DNA from: Palsa-1392 sp036490335
GTDB lineage: Bacteria; Verrucomicrobiota; Verrucomicrobiia; Chthoniobacterales; UBA10450
NCBI GenBank assembly: GCA_036490335.1
Contig: DASXEB010000017.1
Coordinates: 248,001 to 312,000, forward strand
Direction: 5' to 3'
Length of the DNA: 64,000 nucleotides
The notes beneath the pieces are model-generated. The model saw only the letters and a program-made list of their open reading frames with translations. It was not told where the DNA came from and did no database searches. A program made the translations under genes and the position numbers. Below, in pieces: positions 33,098 through 42,892 of this stretch (the first letter of the stretch is position 1; every line of letters starts with the position of its first letter).

Positions 33098-34450
33098 GTG
33101 ACGCCTAACGACTCGCAGCGCATGGAAAAAATCGTCAGCTTGTGCAAGCGACGCGGTTTCATTTTCCAGGCGAGTGAAATTTACGGCGGCCTCAACGGCG
33201 TCTGGGATTACGGCCCGCTCGGCGTCGAGCTGAAGCGCAATTTGAAGGATTATTGGTGGCGCGTGATGGTGCGCGAGCGCGACGACGTCGTCGGCCTCGA
33301 CGGCGCGATTCTCACCCATCGCGCCGCGCTCAAAGCGAGCGGCCACGAAGACACCTTCAGCGATCCGATGGTCGATTGCCGCACCTGCAAAGCGCGGCTC
33401 CGCGCTGATCAGCTCCCGGAGAAAAACGGCGCGAAACAATGTCCGGCCTGCGGCGGCAAGGATCTGACCGAAGCGCGCCCATTCAATCTCATGTTCTCGA
33501 CCCAGGTGGGCGCGTCGGCCGATCCCGAGTCGATCGCCTATCTGCGGCCGGAAACGGCGCAATCGATTTTCGTGCAGTTCAAAAATGTCCTCGACACTTC
33601 GCGCAAAAAACTGCCCTTCGGCATCGCGCAAATCGGCAAGGCGTTCCGCAACGAGATCAATCCGCGCAATTACATTTTTCGTTCGCGCGAATTCGAGCAG
33701 ATGGAGCTGGAATACTTTTGCCGGCCCGAACAAGGCGCCGAGCTGCTCGAATATTGGAAAAACGAGCGACTGCAGTTTTACGCCAACATCGGTTTGCCTA
33801 ACGAAAAGCTGCACGTCCTCACCGTGCCCGAAGCCGACCGCGCCTTTTATTCGAAGGGGACCTACGACATCGAATACGATTTTCCTTTCGGCCGGCAGGA
33901 GCTGGAAGGCGTCGCTTACCGGACCGATTACGATTTGTCGCAGCACCAAAACGCCAGCGGCAAACCGCTCGATTATTTCGACGAGGAAACGAAACAGCGT
34001 TTCATCCCGCACGTCATCGAGCCGAGCGCGGGCGTCGATCGCACCGTGCTCGCGCTCATCTGCGAAGCTTACGCCGAAGAGACCGACGAAAAAGGCAAAA
34101 GCGAAACGCGGGTTGTGATGCGTTTTCATCCGCGCATCGCGCCGATCAAAGCAGGCATTTTTCCTCTGCTGAAAAATAACGAGCAACTCGTCGCGAAAGC
34201 GCGCGAAGTGCAGGCGCTGCTCCGCCGGCACATGAATGTTTTCTACGACGAAACCGGCGCGATCGGTCGCCGCTATCGCCGCCAGGACGAAGCCGGCACG
34301 CCCTTTTGCCTAACGATCGATTTCGAGTCGTTAGGCGAACGCGACGCGGCTTTGCGCGACACGGTCACGCTGCGCCATCGCGACAGCATGGAGCAGGAGC
34401 GCGTGGCGATAAACGATCTCGTCAATCTGCTGCGTGCGCGTGTAGAATAG
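33098..34450 (+). CDS. glyS: Glycyl-tRNA synthetase (alpha2 type)
   Basis: 450 aa from a GTG; an in-frame ATG at 33122 (MEKIVSLCKRRGFIFQASEI) is the alternative. Class II motifs are present: AYLRPETAQSIFVQFKN with the ATP/Gly site, FRNEINPRNYIFRSREFEQM as motif 2 and GVDRTVLAL as motif 3, followed by a C-terminal anticodon-binding domain (RIAPIKAGIFPLLKNNEQLV). A CRTC...CPAC zinc-ribbon-like insertion lies at residues about 94-130. It charges tRNA-Gly. GCCTAACGA (34308) and TCGTTAGGC (34328) lie 11 nt apart inside the gene as a hairpin-capable pair, encoding LTI and SLG. Confidence 0.95.
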   Translation: MTPNDSQRMEKIVSLCKRRGFIFQASEIYGGLNGVWDYGPLGVELKRNLKDYWWRVMVRERDDVVGLDGAILTHRAALKASGHEDTFSDPMVDCRTCKARLRADQLPEKNGAKQCPACGGKDLTEARPFNLMFSTQVGASADPESIAYLRPETAQSIFVQFKNVLDTSRKKLPFGIAQIGKAFRNEINPRNYIFRSREFEQMELEYFCRPEQGAELLEYWKNERLQFYANIGLPNEKLHVLTVPEADRAFYSKGTYDIEYDFPFGRQELEGVAYRTDYDLSQHQNASGKPLDYFDEETKQRFIPHVIEPSAGVDRTVLALICEAYAEETDEKGKSETRVVMRFHPRIAPIKAGIFPLLKNNEQLVAKAREVQALLRRHMNVFYDETGAIGRRYRRQDEAGTPFCLTIDFESLGERDAALRDTVTLRHRDSMEQERVAINDLVNLLRARVE

Positions 34451-34465
34451 CGTCCGCGCGCAGCG

Positions 34466-35083
34466 ATGGACGACCTCACGAATTTCATTCAGGGCCTGAT
34501 CTCGCCGCAGGCGCGGCCATTCATCAACGGCCTGCTCGCGGCGGTCGCGGTTTTGATCGCGGTCGGGAAACTGGCGCAGCCCGCGATCGCCATGTTTCAC
34601 GGCCGCCGCCGCAACCAGATCGCGCAGGATCGTCTCGACGAAGCGCTCAAGACGACATCGTTTTGGGATGCATGGTTTCGCGCGCAGCAATCGGTTGGTT
34701 CGCCGGAAGAAATCGAGCGCGCGAAAGAGCGGGTCCGCGCCGAGCTCGAGACCGTTCTGCAAACGCTCGTCGTTCCGTCGCGTCCCGAAGAACGCGCAAA
34801 ACGCCTCGCGCGCCGCAGTTTTTTGCGCCGCACTTTTCTGATCTACAAACCGTTCGGCGCGCTCGGCTGGATGCTGCACATCGCCTTTTATTTTTTTGTC
34901 GTGATCCTTTTCTTCTATCTGCTCGGCGTCTTCGTCGATCCGAAGACAAACGATTTTTCGTGGAATTATTTTCGCGCGCACGCGAACGCTTCGATCGCGC
35001 CGCTTCTCATTGTGGTCATTCCGTTGTTGCTTCTGCATTGGGTCGCGCGCAATCGGCGGCGGCCGGAAATTTCTCCGGCCTAA
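34466..35083 (+). CDS. Membrane protein of unknown function
   Basis: 205 aa, ATG start 15 bp after glyS. There is one N-terminal helix (FINGLLAAVAVLIAVGKLA), a charged cytoplasmic stretch of about 80 residues (EEIERAKERVRAELETVLQT), then two helices (MLHIAFYFFVVILFFYLLGV; SIAPLLIVVIPLLLLHWVA). No family is recognised. The TAA stop belongs to a 9-mer (35078). It sits between glyS and the pilus genes, so it may be a pilus accessory, but nothing in the sequence proves that. 35084-35182 is non-coding and holds a second 9-mer (35102). Confidence 0.72.
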   Translation: MDDLTNFIQGLISPQARPFINGLLAAVAVLIAVGKLAQPAIAMFHGRRRNQIAQDRLDEALKTTSFWDAWFRAQQSVGSPEEIERAKERVRAELETVLQTLVVPSRPEERAKRLARRSFLRRTFLIYKPFGALGWMLHIAFYFFVVILFFYLLGVFVDPKTNDFSWNYFRAHANASIAPLLIVVIPLLLLHWVARNRRRPEISPA

Positions 35084-35182
35084 CGAACGGTTTCGCTGCC
35101 CGCCTAACGAGCGCGATTGGACCGTTGAAGCGAGAAAGCGCGGCGCTCGGCACGGTTTTCGCTTTAGAGAGCGCAAACCATC

Positions 35183-36250
35183 ATGGCCAAGCCCGCAAAC
35201 TCCATCATCGGCATCGATCTCGGCCGGCACGCATTTAAAAGCGTCCTGCTCCAACGCAAAGGCGAAGAACGTTTCGTCCTGACCAATTTCGCTTCCCGGG
35301 TCGTGTCCGAGACGCCCGCGAATGCGGACGATCTCGCGCAGCAGGTCAAGGCGCTGCTCAAGGAAATGGGCGGGAGCGCGAAAGCCTGCGCCGTCGCCAG
35401 CTCCGATCCCGACGCGCTTTTGCGTATCATCGAGCAACCGACCACGCCGGTCACGCTTTTGCGCAGCGCGCTTCGCCTCAATGGACTCGCCGTCTTGAAT
35501 CAGGACACGAAAGATTTTGTGCTCGATTGCGCGCCGGTCTCGGCCATTGCGCTCGCGCCGGTTTTGCCTGACGGCGCGCCGGCCGAAGGCCCCGCGGTCG
35601 CGTCCGGCAAGACGCGCTATCTCGTTGGCGGTTTGCTCCGGCCGGCGGTGAAACAGGTTTCCGAAGCGATGACGAAAGTGAAGCGGCCGGCGAATATTTT
35701 GCAGCTCGCGCCGGTCTGCTCCTTCAACGCTTTCGAATTTTCCTATCCCGAGGTTTTCGCGCGCGAAGCTTTTCTCCTCCTCGACATGGGGCACGACCAA
35801 AGCACGGTGCTGATCGGCAACAAAACCGAGCTCGTGCTCGTGCGCAGCGTCGATTACGGCGGCAAAATCTTTTCCGAAGAAATGAGCGCACAGGCCGGCG
35901 GCGATTGGACGGCGGCGCGCGCGCGACTCGACCAGGGCGACGCGAATCTGCACGAGATCGCCGGCCATTCGCTCTTCCGGCTCGCGACCGAAGTGCGCAA
36001 CTCAATCGGATTTTTCGAAGGTCACAACGAGGAAAGCATCCATCGCATTTTCGTTTCCGGCGGGATGGCGAAGAGCGAAATGATTCTGCAAATCCTGAGC
36101 GACGAGCTTGCGCTGCCCTGCGAAGTCTGGGACCCGCTCGAGAATTGCGAAGTCGCACTCCCGCCCGCGAAACGGCAGATGCTGCCGAACGAATTTGTCT
36201 CGCTCAACGTCGCCTGCGGCGCGGCGCTTTCCTATTTCAAATCTGCCTAA
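35183..36250 (+). CDS. PilM-like type IV pilus assembly ATPase
   Basis: 355 aa. IIGIDLGRHAFKSVLL is the phosphate-1 motif of the actin-like (FtsA/PilM) fold. FLLLDMGHDQSTVLIGNKTE and IFVSGGMAKSEMILQILSDE are the phosphate-2 and adenosine motifs. The fold, the length and the next two genes identify PilM, the cytoplasmic ring component that binds the PilN tail. PilN follows 40 bp later. The TAA stop is supplied by a 9-mer (36245) and a second copy lies in the spacer (36270). Confidence 0.85.
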   Translation: MAKPANSIIGIDLGRHAFKSVLLQRKGEERFVLTNFASRVVSETPANADDLAQQVKALLKEMGGSAKACAVASSDPDALLRIIEQPTTPVTLLRSALRLNGLAVLNQDTKDFVLDCAPVSAIALAPVLPDGAPAEGPAVASGKTRYLVGGLLRPAVKQVSEAMTKVKRPANILQLAPVCSFNAFEFSYPEVFAREAFLLLDMGHDQSTVLIGNKTELVLVRSVDYGGKIFSEEMSAQAGGDWTAARARLDQGDANLHEIAGHSLFRLATEVRNSIGFFEGHNEESIHRIFVSGGMAKSEMILQILSDELALPCEVWDPLENCEVALPPAKRQMLPNEFVSLNVACGAALSYFKSA

Positions 36251-36290
36251 CGAACCAGCAAACGATCTTGCCTAACGAATTTCCCTGACC

Positions 36291-36965
36291 ATGGCCCTGC
36301 AACTCAATCTCCTGCACGAAGAAATTTCCCAGCAGCGCCAGCGCCAGCGCGATCCGCTCAAGCTCGGCCTGATGGGACTCGGCGCGATCGGCGCGATTCT
36401 CTTTCTTTATTACGGCTGGAACGCTTACCAGACGCTCCAGATCAAACACCAGCTCAACGTCGTCGAGGGCGAATGGGCGAAAGTCGAGCCGAAGGTCACC
36501 GCTGCGCACAATCGCGCCGATGAGCTGCACAAAATCATCGACGGAACCAAGGTGCTCGACGGCATTATCGACAACCGTTTTTATTGGGCGCCGCTCCTTG
36601 CCACGCTCTCTCGTTGTGTCGCGCCGAACGTGCAGCTCATTAGTCTCGACGGCGGCGTGGCCGACGAAAACTCCTCGGTTTCGTTTAACCTCGAAGGCAT
36701 CGCCGCGGCCCACGAACCGCGCGGCGCAGCGGAAGATTTTCGCCAGCTTCTGGCCGAGCAACTAGCGAAAAATTACACCGAGGTCAAAGTCGAATTCCGC
36801 AATCTCGAAGACCTCGACACAGTCGTGAATCTTGCCGGAGTCGCGAACGCCAGCGCCCGTTTTGTTCTCGGCGTTTCCTTCAATCCGACCGCGCCCAAAC
36901 CGACGCCCGCTCCTCGCGCGCCCGCCGCCGCGAAACCCGCCGCGAAACCGCAAATCAAAAAATGA
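36291..36965 (+). CDS. PilN-like pilus assembly protein
   Basis: 224 aa. Short N-terminal cytoplasmic tail (MALQLNLLHEEISQQRQRQR), then one membrane helix (LGLMGLGAIGAILFLYYGWN), a coiled coil and a ferredoxin-like periplasmic domain (FYWAPLLATLSRCVAPNVQL; VELRN-like FRNLEDLDTVVN). NLL near the N-terminus is the piece that PilN uses to bind PilM. A Pro/Ala-rich C-terminal tail ends at the PilO start, with which it overlaps by 4 bp. Sequence identity to classical PilN is low; position carries much of the call. Confidence 0.8.
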   Translation: MALQLNLLHEEISQQRQRQRDPLKLGLMGLGAIGAILFLYYGWNAYQTLQIKHQLNVVEGEWAKVEPKVTAAHNRADELHKIIDGTKVLDGIIDNRFYWAPLLATLSRCVAPNVQLISLDGGVADENSSVSFNLEGIAAAHEPRGAAEDFRQLLAEQLAKNYTEVKVEFRNLEDLDTVVNLAGVANASARFVLGVSFNPTAPKPTPAPRAPAAAKPAAKPQIKK

Positions 36966-37531
36966 CTCTCGCGAAATTAAACAAGGATCAGATCCAAAAA
37001 ATCCTCCTGAGTGCGCTCGGGTTCGTCGCCCTCATGTATTGCTATTTCAATTTTTTCCTCGACCCGCTCGATCGCAGCCGCGCCGACATGACGCAAAAGA
37101 TCGTCGATTTACAGGGCAAGACCGCGTCGTCAAAAACGGAGATGAAAAAGACCGCGAATCTCGAGACCCAGGCGAAGGCCGCGACCGCGCGCTACAAGGC
37201 GCTCAAGGCCACGACGCAGGAGGGCGCGCCGATCGCATGGTTCCCGCCCAAGATGAGGAATTTTTTTGCGAGCCAGAACATCGATAAGGCGAACACGCAG
37301 CTCGAATCGAGCAGGCCGTTCAAGCAGCAGGAGTTGTCCGACTGGGTGAAAAACAGTTGGTCGATCGAGCTGCCGCAAGCCGACTACGACACGCTCGGTC
37401 ACGCCATTGCCGAGCTTGAAAACAGCGAGCCGCTCCTCGCGGTGCAAAAAATTTCGATCCACGCGGTGCCGGAGAATCCGCAATACCAATCAGTCAACCT
37501 CGGCGTCCAAATCGCACTCTTGTCCCGATGA
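36962..37531 (+). CDS. PilO-like pilus assembly protein
   Basis: 189 aa; overlaps both neighbours by 4 bp (ATGA). One membrane helix near residues 14-33 (LLSALGFVALMYCYFNFFLD) is followed by a coiled coil (DLQGKTASSKTEMKKTANLE) and a mixed alpha/beta domain (YDTLGHAIAELENSEPLLAV). This is the layout of PilO, which pairs with PilN at the inner membrane. Recognition relies on order and topology. Confidence 0.75.
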   Translation: MTLAKLNKDQIQKILLSALGFVALMYCYFNFFLDPLDRSRADMTQKIVDLQGKTASSKTEMKKTANLETQAKAATARYKALKATTQEGAPIAWFPPKMRNFFASQNIDKANTQLESSRPFKQQELSDWVKNSWSIELPQADYDTLGHAIAELENSEPLLAVQKISIHAVPENPQYQSVNLGVQIALLSR

Positions 37532-37923
37532 AAATTTTTCTCTGTTTCTTTTGCCTAACGAATCTCGCAATCGCCGCAGCCCGCGCGGCCGACACGCCGA
37601 CCGTGGACGCGCCTGCGCACAAATCGACCTTCGACGCCGCGACCGAGCGGGATCCTTTCTGGCCGATCGGCTGGAAAAAACCCAATACAGGCGGCGGCTC
37701 CGGTCCGGCCCTGACGTCGTCGTCGTTTAATCTCACCTCGATCACGACCGGCACCGGACCGCGCTTTGCGATCCTGAACGGCAAAATTTTGGCGCAAGGC
37801 CAGCAATTTGGGCTGCAAGTCGGTCACGACGTTTACCAGGTCACGGTGCAATCGATCCAGGACGGCGAGGTCATTCTGACCTATGCCGGCGGCAACGTCA
37901 TTGTGCCGCTCCATCGGCACTGA
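37528..37923 (+). CDS. PilP-like small secreted protein
   Basis: 131 aa; ATG overlaps the pilO-like stop. It starts with a signal peptide (MKIFLCFFCLTNLAIAAARA); no lipobox Cys is obvious. The mature part has ATERDPFWPIGWKK, comparable to the RNPFxP segment of pilus or secretion-system proteins, and a beta-rich end (AILNGKILAQGQQFGLQVGH; GEVILTYAGGNVIVPLHRH) like PilP/GspC homology regions that contact the secretin. It completes an MNO(P) cluster; no secretin follows. LTN in the signal peptide is encoded by a 9-mer (37553). Confidence 0.68.
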   Translation: MKIFLCFFCLTNLAIAAARAADTPTVDAPAHKSTFDAATERDPFWPIGWKKPNTGGGSGPALTSSSFNLTSITTGTGPRFAILNGKILAQGQQFGLQVGHDVYQVTVQSIQDGEVILTYAGGNVIVPLHRH

Positions 37924-37937
37924 GTCGCCCCTAACGA

Positions 37938-39965
37938 CTAACGAATCTGCGCGAGCGGGATAAATTCGCTCTCGTGCAACACCGCGCGCTCGCTCCCGCG
38001 CAACAGCCGCCACCATTCGCGCGCGCAGCCTGCGACGATGAGAAAAATGAGAACGAGAAACGCCAGCGCGACGAGCGCATCGAGCCGATAAATCGTCGCC
38101 TGACGCGCAAAATTTGCATTCGCGGTTTGCGCGGCGGCGCCGTTTTGCAACATCCGCGCGCCGCTGATGAAACCGATCTTCGGATCGGGCGAAAAAATTT
38201 TCAGGTAGCCGGCCGAGAAGGTGACCACGATCATGAAAACGAGCGGCGCCAGCGTGACCCAAAGGTAGCGCGCCTTGTTCATTTTGATGAGCAGCGTCGT
38301 GCCGAGACAGAGCGCGATGACCGAGAGCAATTGGTTCGCGAGGCCGAAGAGCGGCCAGAGGCTGTTGATCCCGCCTAACGGATCGATCACGCCTTGATAA
38401 AGAAACCAGCCCCACGCCGCGACGAGGAGCGCGCTCGCGAAAAGATTCGCGCCTAACGACTGGGTGTTGCCGAGCGGTCGCCAGACTTGCCCGAGAAAAT
38501 CCTGGAGTAAAAATCGCCCGACGCGCGTGCCGGCATCGATTGTCGTCAAAATAAACAGCGCTTCGAACATGATCGCGAAGTGATACCAGAGCGCGAGCGC
38601 GGTGGAGTTGGTCGTTAGGCGCGAAAACATCCGCGCCATCCCGACGGCAAACGTCGGCGCCCCGCCCGCGCGGCCGAACATCGTCGTCTCGCCGATGTCG
38701 TGCGCGAGTTTCGTCATCTGCGTTTCGGTGATTGGAAATCCGGCCGCCGAAACTTTGGCAACGACTTCGTTAGGCGTGCCCTTCGCGTTGATCGCGAAAT
38801 ATTCGCCCGGCTGCAACACGCAGGCCGCGATCAAGGCCATGAGCGCGACCATCATTTCCGTGACCATCGCGCCGTAGCCGATGTCGCGAATGCGCGCTTC
38901 ACGCTCGATCATTTTCGGCGTCGTTCCGGAAGCGATCAGCGAATGAAAACCGGAGACCGCGCCGCACGCGATCGTGATGCAGACGAAGGGAAAAACCGGG
39001 CCGGCAAAAACCAAACCGGTGCCGTCGATGAAGCGCGAGAGCGCTGGCATTTGCAGCGTGGGGTGAATGATAATGACGGCGACCGCGAGCGCGGCGACCG
39101 CACCTAACTTGAGAAATGTGCTGAGATAATCGCGCGGCGTGAGGAGCAGCCAGACCGGCAGCGCCGCCGCCGCAAAGCCGTAAATAATGACCGCCCACGC
39201 GAGCCATTTTTGGTCGTGACGAAACCAAATTTCGAGCGCCGGAAATTGATGCAGAAACTGCCCGCCCCAAACGGCGAAGAGCAAGCCCAACAATCCGAAA
39301 AGCGTCACCCAACCAACGCCGACGCGACCCGAGCGCAAACCAATTCCCATAATGATCGCGACCGGAATCGTCGTCGCCATCGTGAACACGCCCCACGGAC
39401 TTTTCGCCAGCGCCTGCACGACGACGAGCGCGAGCACGGCGAGCAAAATGACCATGATCGCGAGCACGCTGATCATGGCGAGACCGCCGACTGCGCTGCC
39501 GATTTCTTCCTTCACCATTTGGCCGAGCGTTTTTCCGCGCCGCCTAACGGATGCGAAAAGCACGATCATGTCGTGCACGCCGCCGCCTAACGTTGCGCCG
39601 ATTAAAATCCAAAGCGTGCCCGGCAAATAACCGAACTGCGCTGCGAGCACCGGGCCGACGAGCGGTCCCGGTCCGGCGATGGCGGCGAAGTGATGGCCGA
39701 ACGCCATCCAGCGACTGGTCGGCACGAAATCTTTGCCGTCGTTCACGACCAGCGCAGGAGTCGCGCGATTTTCATCGAGCACGAGCACTTTTGCCGCGAG
39801 CCATTTGCTGTAAAAACGGTAGCTGATCGCGGCCGCGCAAAGGCCCGCGATGACAATCCAGAGCGCGTTGATCGGCTCGCCGCGCGCGAAGGCGATCAGG
39901 CCGACGGCGGCCACGCCAAGGAGCGCAATTCCCAGCCAAAGAATGATCGTGAGAATGCGATGCAC
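37938..39965 (-). CDS. cstA: Carbon starvation protein CstA family transporter
   Basis: 675 aa with about 16 helices. The N-terminal CstA block is clear: SRWMAFGHHFAAIAGPGPLV, then GPVLAAQFGYLPGTLWILIG and GGGVHDMIVLFASVRRRGKT. The last part contains LFGLANQLLSVIALCLGTTL. CstA-family proteins import pyruvate and perhaps peptides during carbon limitation. The gene stands alone, convergent with the pilus cluster across 14 bp. Six 9-mer or near-copies lie inside. Confidence 0.93.
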   Translation of the reverse strand: MHRILTIILWLGIALLGVAAVGLIAFARGEPINALWIVIAGLCAAAISYRFYSKWLAAKVLVLDENRATPALVVNDGKDFVPTSRWMAFGHHFAAIAGPGPLVGPVLAAQFGYLPGTLWILIGATLGGGVHDMIVLFASVRRRGKTLGQMVKEEIGSAVGGLAMISVLAIMVILLAVLALVVVQALAKSPWGVFTMATTIPVAIIMGIGLRSGRVGVGWVTLFGLLGLLFAVWGGQFLHQFPALEIWFRHDQKWLAWAVIIYGFAAAALPVWLLLTPRDYLSTFLKLGAVAALAVAVIIIHPTLQMPALSRFIDGTGLVFAGPVFPFVCITIACGAVSGFHSLIASGTTPKMIEREARIRDIGYGAMVTEMMVALMALIAACVLQPGEYFAINAKGTPNEVVAKVSAAGFPITETQMTKLAHDIGETTMFGRAGGAPTFAVGMARMFSRLTTNSTALALWYHFAIMFEALFILTTIDAGTRVGRFLLQDFLGQVWRPLGNTQSLGANLFASALLVAAWGWFLYQGVIDPLGGINSLWPLFGLANQLLSVIALCLGTTLLIKMNKARYLWVTLAPLVFMIVVTFSAGYLKIFSPDPKIGFISGARMLQNGAAAQTANANFARQATIYRLDALVALAFLVLIFLIVAGCAREWWRLLRGSERAVLHESEFIPLAQIR

Positions 39966-40010
39966 CGCGCGGATTATAACTTGAGGCCGCGCGTGGCGGC
40001 AATGCCGCGC

Positions 40011-42818
40011 TTAGCCTAACGAGTCGCGCAGTTGTTGCAGTTGCACGAGACGATCCGCAAAATTTTGTTCGCGCGCGCGATGTTCCGCCACGACCGCGGC
40101 GGGCGCATTGGTGATGAAATTTTCATTCGCGAGCTTCTTTTTCACCGTCGCGATTTCGGTTTCGCATTTGGCGATTTCCTTGCCGAGCCGCGCGCGCTCC
40201 GCCTCGATATCGATCAAACCTTCCAGCGAAAGATAGAGCTGCCCGAGTGGAGTCAGCGCGGCCGGCGTGCCTTTGGCCGGCTCGTAACTCGACGGCAAAT
40301 CGAGGCGCTCGGCGTTGAGGAGCAAACGCAAACCGGCGACTTCTTCTTCTGGCAACGGCCGCGTCGGCACAAGGACGAAGGCGACGCGTTTGTTCGAAGC
40401 GATTTGAAAATCGCGGCGCAGGCGGCGCCCTTCCGTGACCGTGTCGTATTTTGCTTGCGCAAATTCGTCATCGTTAGGCAAGAGTCGGTAATGACTTTTG
40501 AAATCCTCCTCGAACGGCTGCGGCCAGCGCGCAAGCTGAATCGTTAGGCCGCCTTGCTCGTTAGGCAGATCGCCATTGAAACCGAGTCCGTGCCAAAGTT
40601 CCTCGGTGACGAACGGCATGAACGGATGCAAAAGACGCAGCGTGTGCGCGAGGACAAAATCGGTCACGGCGAGCGTGTTCGCTTTTCGCGCGGCGTCGCC
40701 TTGCAGGCTGGCTTTGCTCGCCTCGAGATACCAATCGCAAAATTCGCTCCAGAAAAATCGATAAAGGCACTGCGCCGTCTCGCTGAAATTGTATGCCCCG
40801 AGCGCGCGCGTGACCGCGCGAATCGCCGCGTCGAGCCGGAGCAAAATCCATTTGTCGTCACTCGTTAGGCGCGCCGGATCGATTTCGCCTTCGCTTTCGC
40901 CGCCCTGCATCTGCCGGAAACGGGCGGCGTTCCAAAGTTTGTTCGCGAAGTTGCGGCCCTCCTCGATTTGTTTTTCATCGAAGCGAATGTCCTGGCCGCT
41001 CGGCGCGATCCGCATCAGGCCGAAGCGCAAACCATCCGCGCCATATTTCGCGATCAGGTCGAGCGGGTCGGGCGAGTTGCCTAACGACTTGCTCATTTTG
41101 CGGCCCTGCCCGTCGCGGATTAGTCCGGTGAAAAACACGTCGCCAAACGGTGTTTCGCCGGTGAATTCCAAACCGGCCATGATCATGCGCGCGACCCAGA
41201 AAAAAATAATGTCCGGCGCGGTCACGAGATCGTTCGTCGGATAAAATTTTTCCCGCGTCGGCGCATCCATCGTTTCGAACGGCCAAAGCCAACTCGAAAA
41301 CCAGGTGTCGAGCACATCGGGATCCTGCGTAAAACCATGTTCTTCCAGAACACGTTGCTCGGTAGGATGAACGGTCGCAGCATAAGTGACCAGCCCGCCG
41401 GCTTCGGACGCGTAAAGCTCTTCGTGCCTCAGAAAAGTTTGAGCACCAGCAGTCCCCGACAGTGAAACGATTTTGCCTCCAGCGTTGCCGATCGAATCGA
41501 AATCCGGAAGAAAAACAGGGGGAAGAAATTCGGGCGTAATCATACTCACTGGACGATGAATCCAAACCGGGATGCGATGGCCCCACCAAAGCTGCCGGCT
41601 GATGCACCAGTCCTGGATGTTTTCGAGCCAGTGCTGGTAAACATTTTCCCAGCGCTCGGGACGGAAGCGGATCGATTCGTTAGGCCCGACCGCGGCGCGG
41701 GCTTCGGCGACCTTTTGGTAACGCAAAAACCATTGTTCGCTCAGGCGCGGCTCGATTGGGACACCGGCGCGCTCGCTGAAACCGACGTTGCTTTCGTGCG
41801 GTTCTTGCCTAACGAGAAGTCCGCGCGCCTCGAGCAGCTCGGCAGCTTTTTTGCGCGCTTCGAAACGGTCGAGGCCGTCGAGCTCGGGCACAGCAGCACA
41901 GTTAATTCTTCCGTCGGGATGCAGGACGTCGATGATCGGCAAATCGTGATGTTGCCCGATTTCGAAATCGGTTTTGTCGTGCGCGGGCGTGACTTTCAAA
42001 ACGCCGGTGCCGAATTCCGGATCGATCGCCTCGTCGCCGATGACCGGAATTTCGGCGCGATCGAGCGGGCGCCAGACTTTTTTGCCTAACAATGCGCGAT
42101 AACGCTCGTCGTTAGGCTGCACGGCGAGCGCGACGTCGGCCATGATTGTCTCCGGCCGCGTGGTTGCGACTTCGAGAAAACGCCCGGGCTCATCGACCAA
42201 TTCGTAGCGCACGAAATAGAGCGTCGATTTTTGCGGCGTCGGGATCACTTCCTCGTCGGAAAGCGCGGTGAGCGCGACCGGATCCCAATTCACCATCCGT
42301 TTGCCGCGATAGATGAGACCTTTGCGATAAAGCTCGACGAAAGTCTGCTGCACGGCGCGAGAATACGCGACGTCCATGGTGAAGCGTTCGCGCGACCAAT
42401 CGCAGGAACAGCCGAGCCGTTTCAGTTGCTCGATGATGATGCCGCCATGTTTTTCCTTCCACGCCCAGACGCGCCTAACGAACTCGTCGCGACCAATGTC
42501 GTGGCGCGTTTTCTTTTCCTCCTGCCGCAGTTTTTTTTCGACCACCGTCTGCGTGGCGATGCCGGCGTGGTCGGTGCCGGGCAGCCAGAGCACTTCCTTG
42601 CCGAGCATGCGCGCGCGCCGCGCGAGGATGTCCTGGATCGTGTTGTTCAAAACGTGGCCGAGCGTGAGCACGCCGGTCACGTTTGGCGGCGGCATCACGA
42701 TGCTGTAGGCCGGTTTTTCCGACGCGGGATCGGCGGTGAAAATTCCGTCCGCGAGCCAGCGCGCGTACCATTTTTTTTCCACGGCCTGCGCCTCGTATGC
42801 CTTCGGGATTTCCGACAT
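40011..42818 (-). CDS. valS: Valyl-tRNA synthetase
   Basis: 935 aa. The class Ia HIGH motif is the variant TLGH in PPPNVTGVLTLGHVLNN (residues 44-58), and KMSKS is in GQGRKMSKSLGNSPDP. The Val-type editing domain lies between, then the anticodon-binding domain (RLDAAIRAVTRALGAYNFSE) and a C-terminal coiled coil (LGKEIAKCETEIATVKKKLA) typical of ValRS. Full length. Seventeen-odd kb of neighbours share its strand only in part; it is monocistronic. At least ten 9-mer copies lie inside, including LPNEQ, LPNDD and SLG footprints. Confidence 0.96.
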   Translation of the reverse strand: MSEIPKAYEAQAVEKKWYARWLADGIFTADPASEKPAYSIVMPPPNVTGVLTLGHVLNNTIQDILARRARMLGKEVLWLPGTDHAGIATQTVVEKKLRQEEKKTRHDIGRDEFVRRVWAWKEKHGGIIIEQLKRLGCSCDWSRERFTMDVAYSRAVQQTFVELYRKGLIYRGKRMVNWDPVALTALSDEEVIPTPQKSTLYFVRYELVDEPGRFLEVATTRPETIMADVALAVQPNDERYRALLGKKVWRPLDRAEIPVIGDEAIDPEFGTGVLKVTPAHDKTDFEIGQHHDLPIIDVLHPDGRINCAAVPELDGLDRFEARKKAAELLEARGLLVRQEPHESNVGFSERAGVPIEPRLSEQWFLRYQKVAEARAAVGPNESIRFRPERWENVYQHWLENIQDWCISRQLWWGHRIPVWIHRPVSMITPEFLPPVFLPDFDSIGNAGGKIVSLSGTAGAQTFLRHEELYASEAGGLVTYAATVHPTEQRVLEEHGFTQDPDVLDTWFSSWLWPFETMDAPTREKFYPTNDLVTAPDIIFFWVARMIMAGLEFTGETPFGDVFFTGLIRDGQGRKMSKSLGNSPDPLDLIAKYGADGLRFGLMRIAPSGQDIRFDEKQIEEGRNFANKLWNAARFRQMQGGESEGEIDPARLTSDDKWILLRLDAAIRAVTRALGAYNFSETAQCLYRFFWSEFCDWYLEASKASLQGDAARKANTLAVTDFVLAHTLRLLHPFMPFVTEELWHGLGFNGDLPNEQGGLTIQLARWPQPFEEDFKSHYRLLPNDDEFAQAKYDTVTEGRRLRRDFQIASNKRVAFVLVPTRPLPEEEVAGLRLLLNAERLDLPSSYEPAKGTPAALTPLGQLYLSLEGLIDIEAERARLGKEIAKCETEIATVKKKLANENFITNAPAAVVAEHRAREQNFADRLVQLQQLRDSLG

Positions 42819-42892
42819 GGGGGAGAATCATCGAAGAGCGCCGCCGCTTTGCAAAACGAAAACGGCACGCGCGCCTGTGCTAGGTTTGCGAC

